From: Epilithonimonas hungarica | GTDB lineage: Bacteria; Bacteroidota; Bacteroidia; Flavobacteriales; Weeksellaceae | Length of the DNA: 64,000 nucleotides | NCBI RefSeq assembly: GCF_900102265.1 | Contig: NZ_FNBH01000001.1 | Span: 744,001-808,000 of the forward strand | Direction of reading: 5' to 3' | In this document: in pieces, positions 62,469-64,000 of the stretch | Layout: every line of letters begins with the position of its first letter | Position numbering within the stretch: position 1 is the stretch's first letter | Made by a program: the position numbers and the translations under genes | Notes under the pieces: generated by a model | Told to the model about the DNA's origin: nothing | Databases searched by the model: none | The model's input: the letters and a program-made list of their open reading frames with translations, nothing else

Positions 62469-64000
62469 TTAGTTTGAGCCTAATTCAAATGCCGGTTTTG
62501 CCTGCTCTTTGAAATAAGTGATGAATGCATCAATTGTCATTTCTCCCAAATCGCCTTCGCCTCTTCTTCTTACAGAAATCGTACCGTTATTTTCCTCATT
62601 TTCACCTACAATAAGCATAAACGGAAGTTTTTTCAACTCGGCATCGCGGATTTTTTTACCCGTTTTCTCATTCCTGTCGTCAATCAATCCGCAAATATCG
62701 TGAATTTCCAATGATTCTGAAACTTTTTTTGCATAATCTGCATACTTTTCACTGATAGGCAAAATCGTAAACTGTTCCGGACTCAACCAAAGAGGGAAAT
62801 CTCCTGCTGTATTCTCGATCAGGATCGCAATGAATCTCTCCATAGAACCAAATGGCGCTCTGTGGATCATCACTGGTCTGTGCTTCTCGTTATCATTACC
62901 GTTGTACCAAAGGTCAAATCTTTCCGGTAAATTGTAATCTACCTGGATTGTTCCTAATTGCCAGCTTCTTCCCAACGCATCTTTCACCATAAAGTCAAGT
63001 TTAGGACCGTAGAAAGCTGCTTCGCCATACTCAGTTACGGTTTTCAATCCTTTAGCTTTAGCTGCAGTTACGATGGCGTTTTCTGCTTTTTCCCAATTCT
63101 CATCGGAACCGATATATTTTTCTCTGTTTTCTGGGTCTCTTAATGAAATTTGAGCTGTAAAATCAGCAAATCCAAGTGAACCAAAAACATACAATACAAG
63201 GTCAATTACTTTTTCGAATTCCTGCAATAATTGGTCAGGAGTACAGAAAAGGTGTGCATCATCCTGAGTAAACCCACGAACTCTTGTCAAACCGTGTAAT
63301 TCTCCAGATTGTTCATATCTGTAAACTGTTCCGAACTCAGCGTAACGTTTTGGTAAATCTTTATAAGACCATTGCTGTGCTTTATAAATCTCACAGTGGT
63401 GAGGGCAGTTCATTGGTTTCAATAAAAACTCTTCACCTTCATTTGGTGTTTTGATTGGCTGGAAGCTGTCTTCACCATATTTTTCCCAGTGTCCAGAAGT
63501 AATATATAATTCTTTTGCTCCAATATGCGGAGAAATTACGAATTCATAACCTTGTTTTTTCTGAGCTTTGGAAAGGAATTCTTCTAATTTTTTTCTAAGA
63601 GCAGCTCCTTTTGGCAGCCAAAGTGGAAGCCCTTGTCCAACTTTTTCCGAGAACGCAAAAATCCCCAATTCTTTACCTAATTTTCTGTGGTCTCTTCTTT
63701 TTGCTTCTTCAAGTCTTTCAAGATATTCTGTCAGCTCTTTTTGTTTAGGGAAAGAGATTCCGTAAACTCTTGTCAATTGAGGGTTTTTCTCATCGCCTCT
63801 CCAATAAGCTCCGGCTGCGTTAAGGATTTTTACAGCTTTCACAATTCCTGTTGCAGGGATGTGCCCACCTCTACAAAGGTCTGTGAAGTTATCGTGAGTC
63901 ACAAAAGTGATTTCTCCGTCAGGTAGATTTTCAATCAATTCTGTTTTGAAAGGGTTGTCTGCATATTCTTTTAATGCATCAGCTTTTGAAACTTCTCGAA
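62469..64000 (-). CDS. thrS: Threonyl-tRNA synthetase, C-terminal 510 residues (gene runs off the window)
   Basis: This class II aminoacyl-tRNA synthetase charges tRNA-Thr. The reading frame is open to the end of the window (upstream residues [21 protein letters not shown]), so the first about 130 residues (TGS domain and part of the editing domain) are missing. Visible: [14 protein letters not shown] of the editing site, zinc residues in [10 protein letters not shown], motif 2 in [17 protein letters not shown], motif 3 in [18 protein letters not shown], and the C-terminal anticodon-binding domain ([14 protein letters not shown] ... [17 protein letters not shown]). It heads the thrS-infC-rpmI-rplT group. 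Confidence 0.95.
   Translation of the reverse strand, partial: REVSKADALKEYADNPFKTELIENLPDGEITFVTHDNFTDLCRGGHIPATGIVKAVKILNAAGAYWRGDEKNPQLTRVYGISFPKQKELTEYLERLEEAKRRDHRKLGKELGIFAFSEKVGQGLPLWLPKGAALRKKLEEFLSKAQKKQGYEFVISPHIGAKELYITSGHWEKYGEDSFQPIKTPNEGEEFLLKPMNCPHHCEIYKAQQWSYKDLPKRYAEFGTVYRYEQSGELHGLTRVRGFTQDDAHLFCTPDQLLQEFEKVIDLVLYVFGSLGFADFTAQISLRDPENREKYIGSDENWEKAENAIVTAAKAKGLKTVTEYGEAAFYGPKLDFMVKDALGRSWQLGTIQVDYNLPERFDLWYNGNDNEKHRPVMIHRAPFGSMERFIAILIENTAGDFPLWLSPEQFTILPISEKYADYAKKVSESLEIHDICGLIDDRNEKTGKKIRDAELKKLPFMLIVGENEENNGTISVRRRGEGDLGEMTIDAFITYFKEQAKPAFELGSN

Noticed and set aside
1-64000. tRNA, rRNA, insertion sequences, prophage, toxin-antitoxin or defence genes
   Set aside because: Reading the gaps and listed frames showed no cloverleaf-like stretch, transposase, integrase or restriction or nuclease-toxin family; short undetected RNAs cannot be excluded.

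Overview
The window is a piece of a Bacteroidota chromosome, most likely a Flavobacteriia member close to Chryseobacterium or another Weeksellaceae genus. The signs are an AT-rich sequence, eight predicted type IX secretion (T9SS) cargo proteins ending in a 'YPNP...VYIVN' style sorting domain, a SusC/SusD pair, promoters of the Bacteroidota TAnnTTTG type, no obvious Shine-Dalgarno sequences, several TTG starts, and an F-type ATP synthase operon without the beta and epsilon genes. The genus is an inference from general resemblance; no database search was possible.

Layout. 1-2.4 kb: start of a probable cation/proton antiporter (minus, cut by the window edge) divergent from an M13 metallopeptidase. 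2.7-10 kb: four tandem, separately terminated minus-strand genes for large modular T9SS-secreted proteins (jelly-roll-like module, fibronectin III-like, GEVED, sorting domain). 10.2-14.8 kb: dnaE with a built-in N-terminal DEDDh exonuclease. 15-17.8 kb: a small exported carboxypeptidase-regulatory-domain protein and a secreted subtilisin-like protease. 17.9-22.1 kb: minus-strand operon acpP-fabF-rnc-small conserved protein-pyk. 22.3-26.6 kb: folE, cysS, a T9SS cargo protein, and a second carboxypeptidase-regulatory-domain protein. 26.7-35.6 kb: amylomaltase with N-terminal starch-binding modules, two small exported proteins, ferritin, and a tandem pair of DUF3857/transglutaminase-like proteins, one without the catalytic residues. 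35.6-39.7 kb: a 42-bp tandem repeat, a RecB/AddA-like helicase-nuclease and rnhB. 39.8-44.3 kb: an orphan SusC/SusD nutrient uptake pair. 44.4-52 kb: ffh, then the ATP synthase cluster (AtpZ/I-like protein, a small membrane protein, atpB-E-F-H-A-G), flanked on both sides by copies of one structured intergenic repeat. 52.3-55.3 kb: a CNNM/CorC-type membrane protein with clpS, and a UmuC-like Y-family polymerase without an adjacent umuD. 55.5-60.9 kb: three secreted zinc peptidases and a lipoprotein. 61-64 kb: minus-strand thrS-infC-rpmI-rplT, with thrS running off the end.

Most of the window is ordinary core chromosome: replication, translation, fatty-acid synthesis and energy metabolism. The accessory flavour comes from secreted proteases and adhesin-like proteins exported by T9SS and from SusCD uptake, which fits a bacterium living on protein and polysaccharide. 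No tRNA, rRNA, CRISPR array, insertion sequence, phage or defence island was found. The best candidates for undescribed biology are non-coding: the pair of covarying hairpin repeats around the atp operon (45955-46038 and 52047-52129), long hairpins inside the atp operon (after atpE, and between atpA and atpG), and the 42-bp repeat that could encode a 14-residue peptide repeat (35700-35825).
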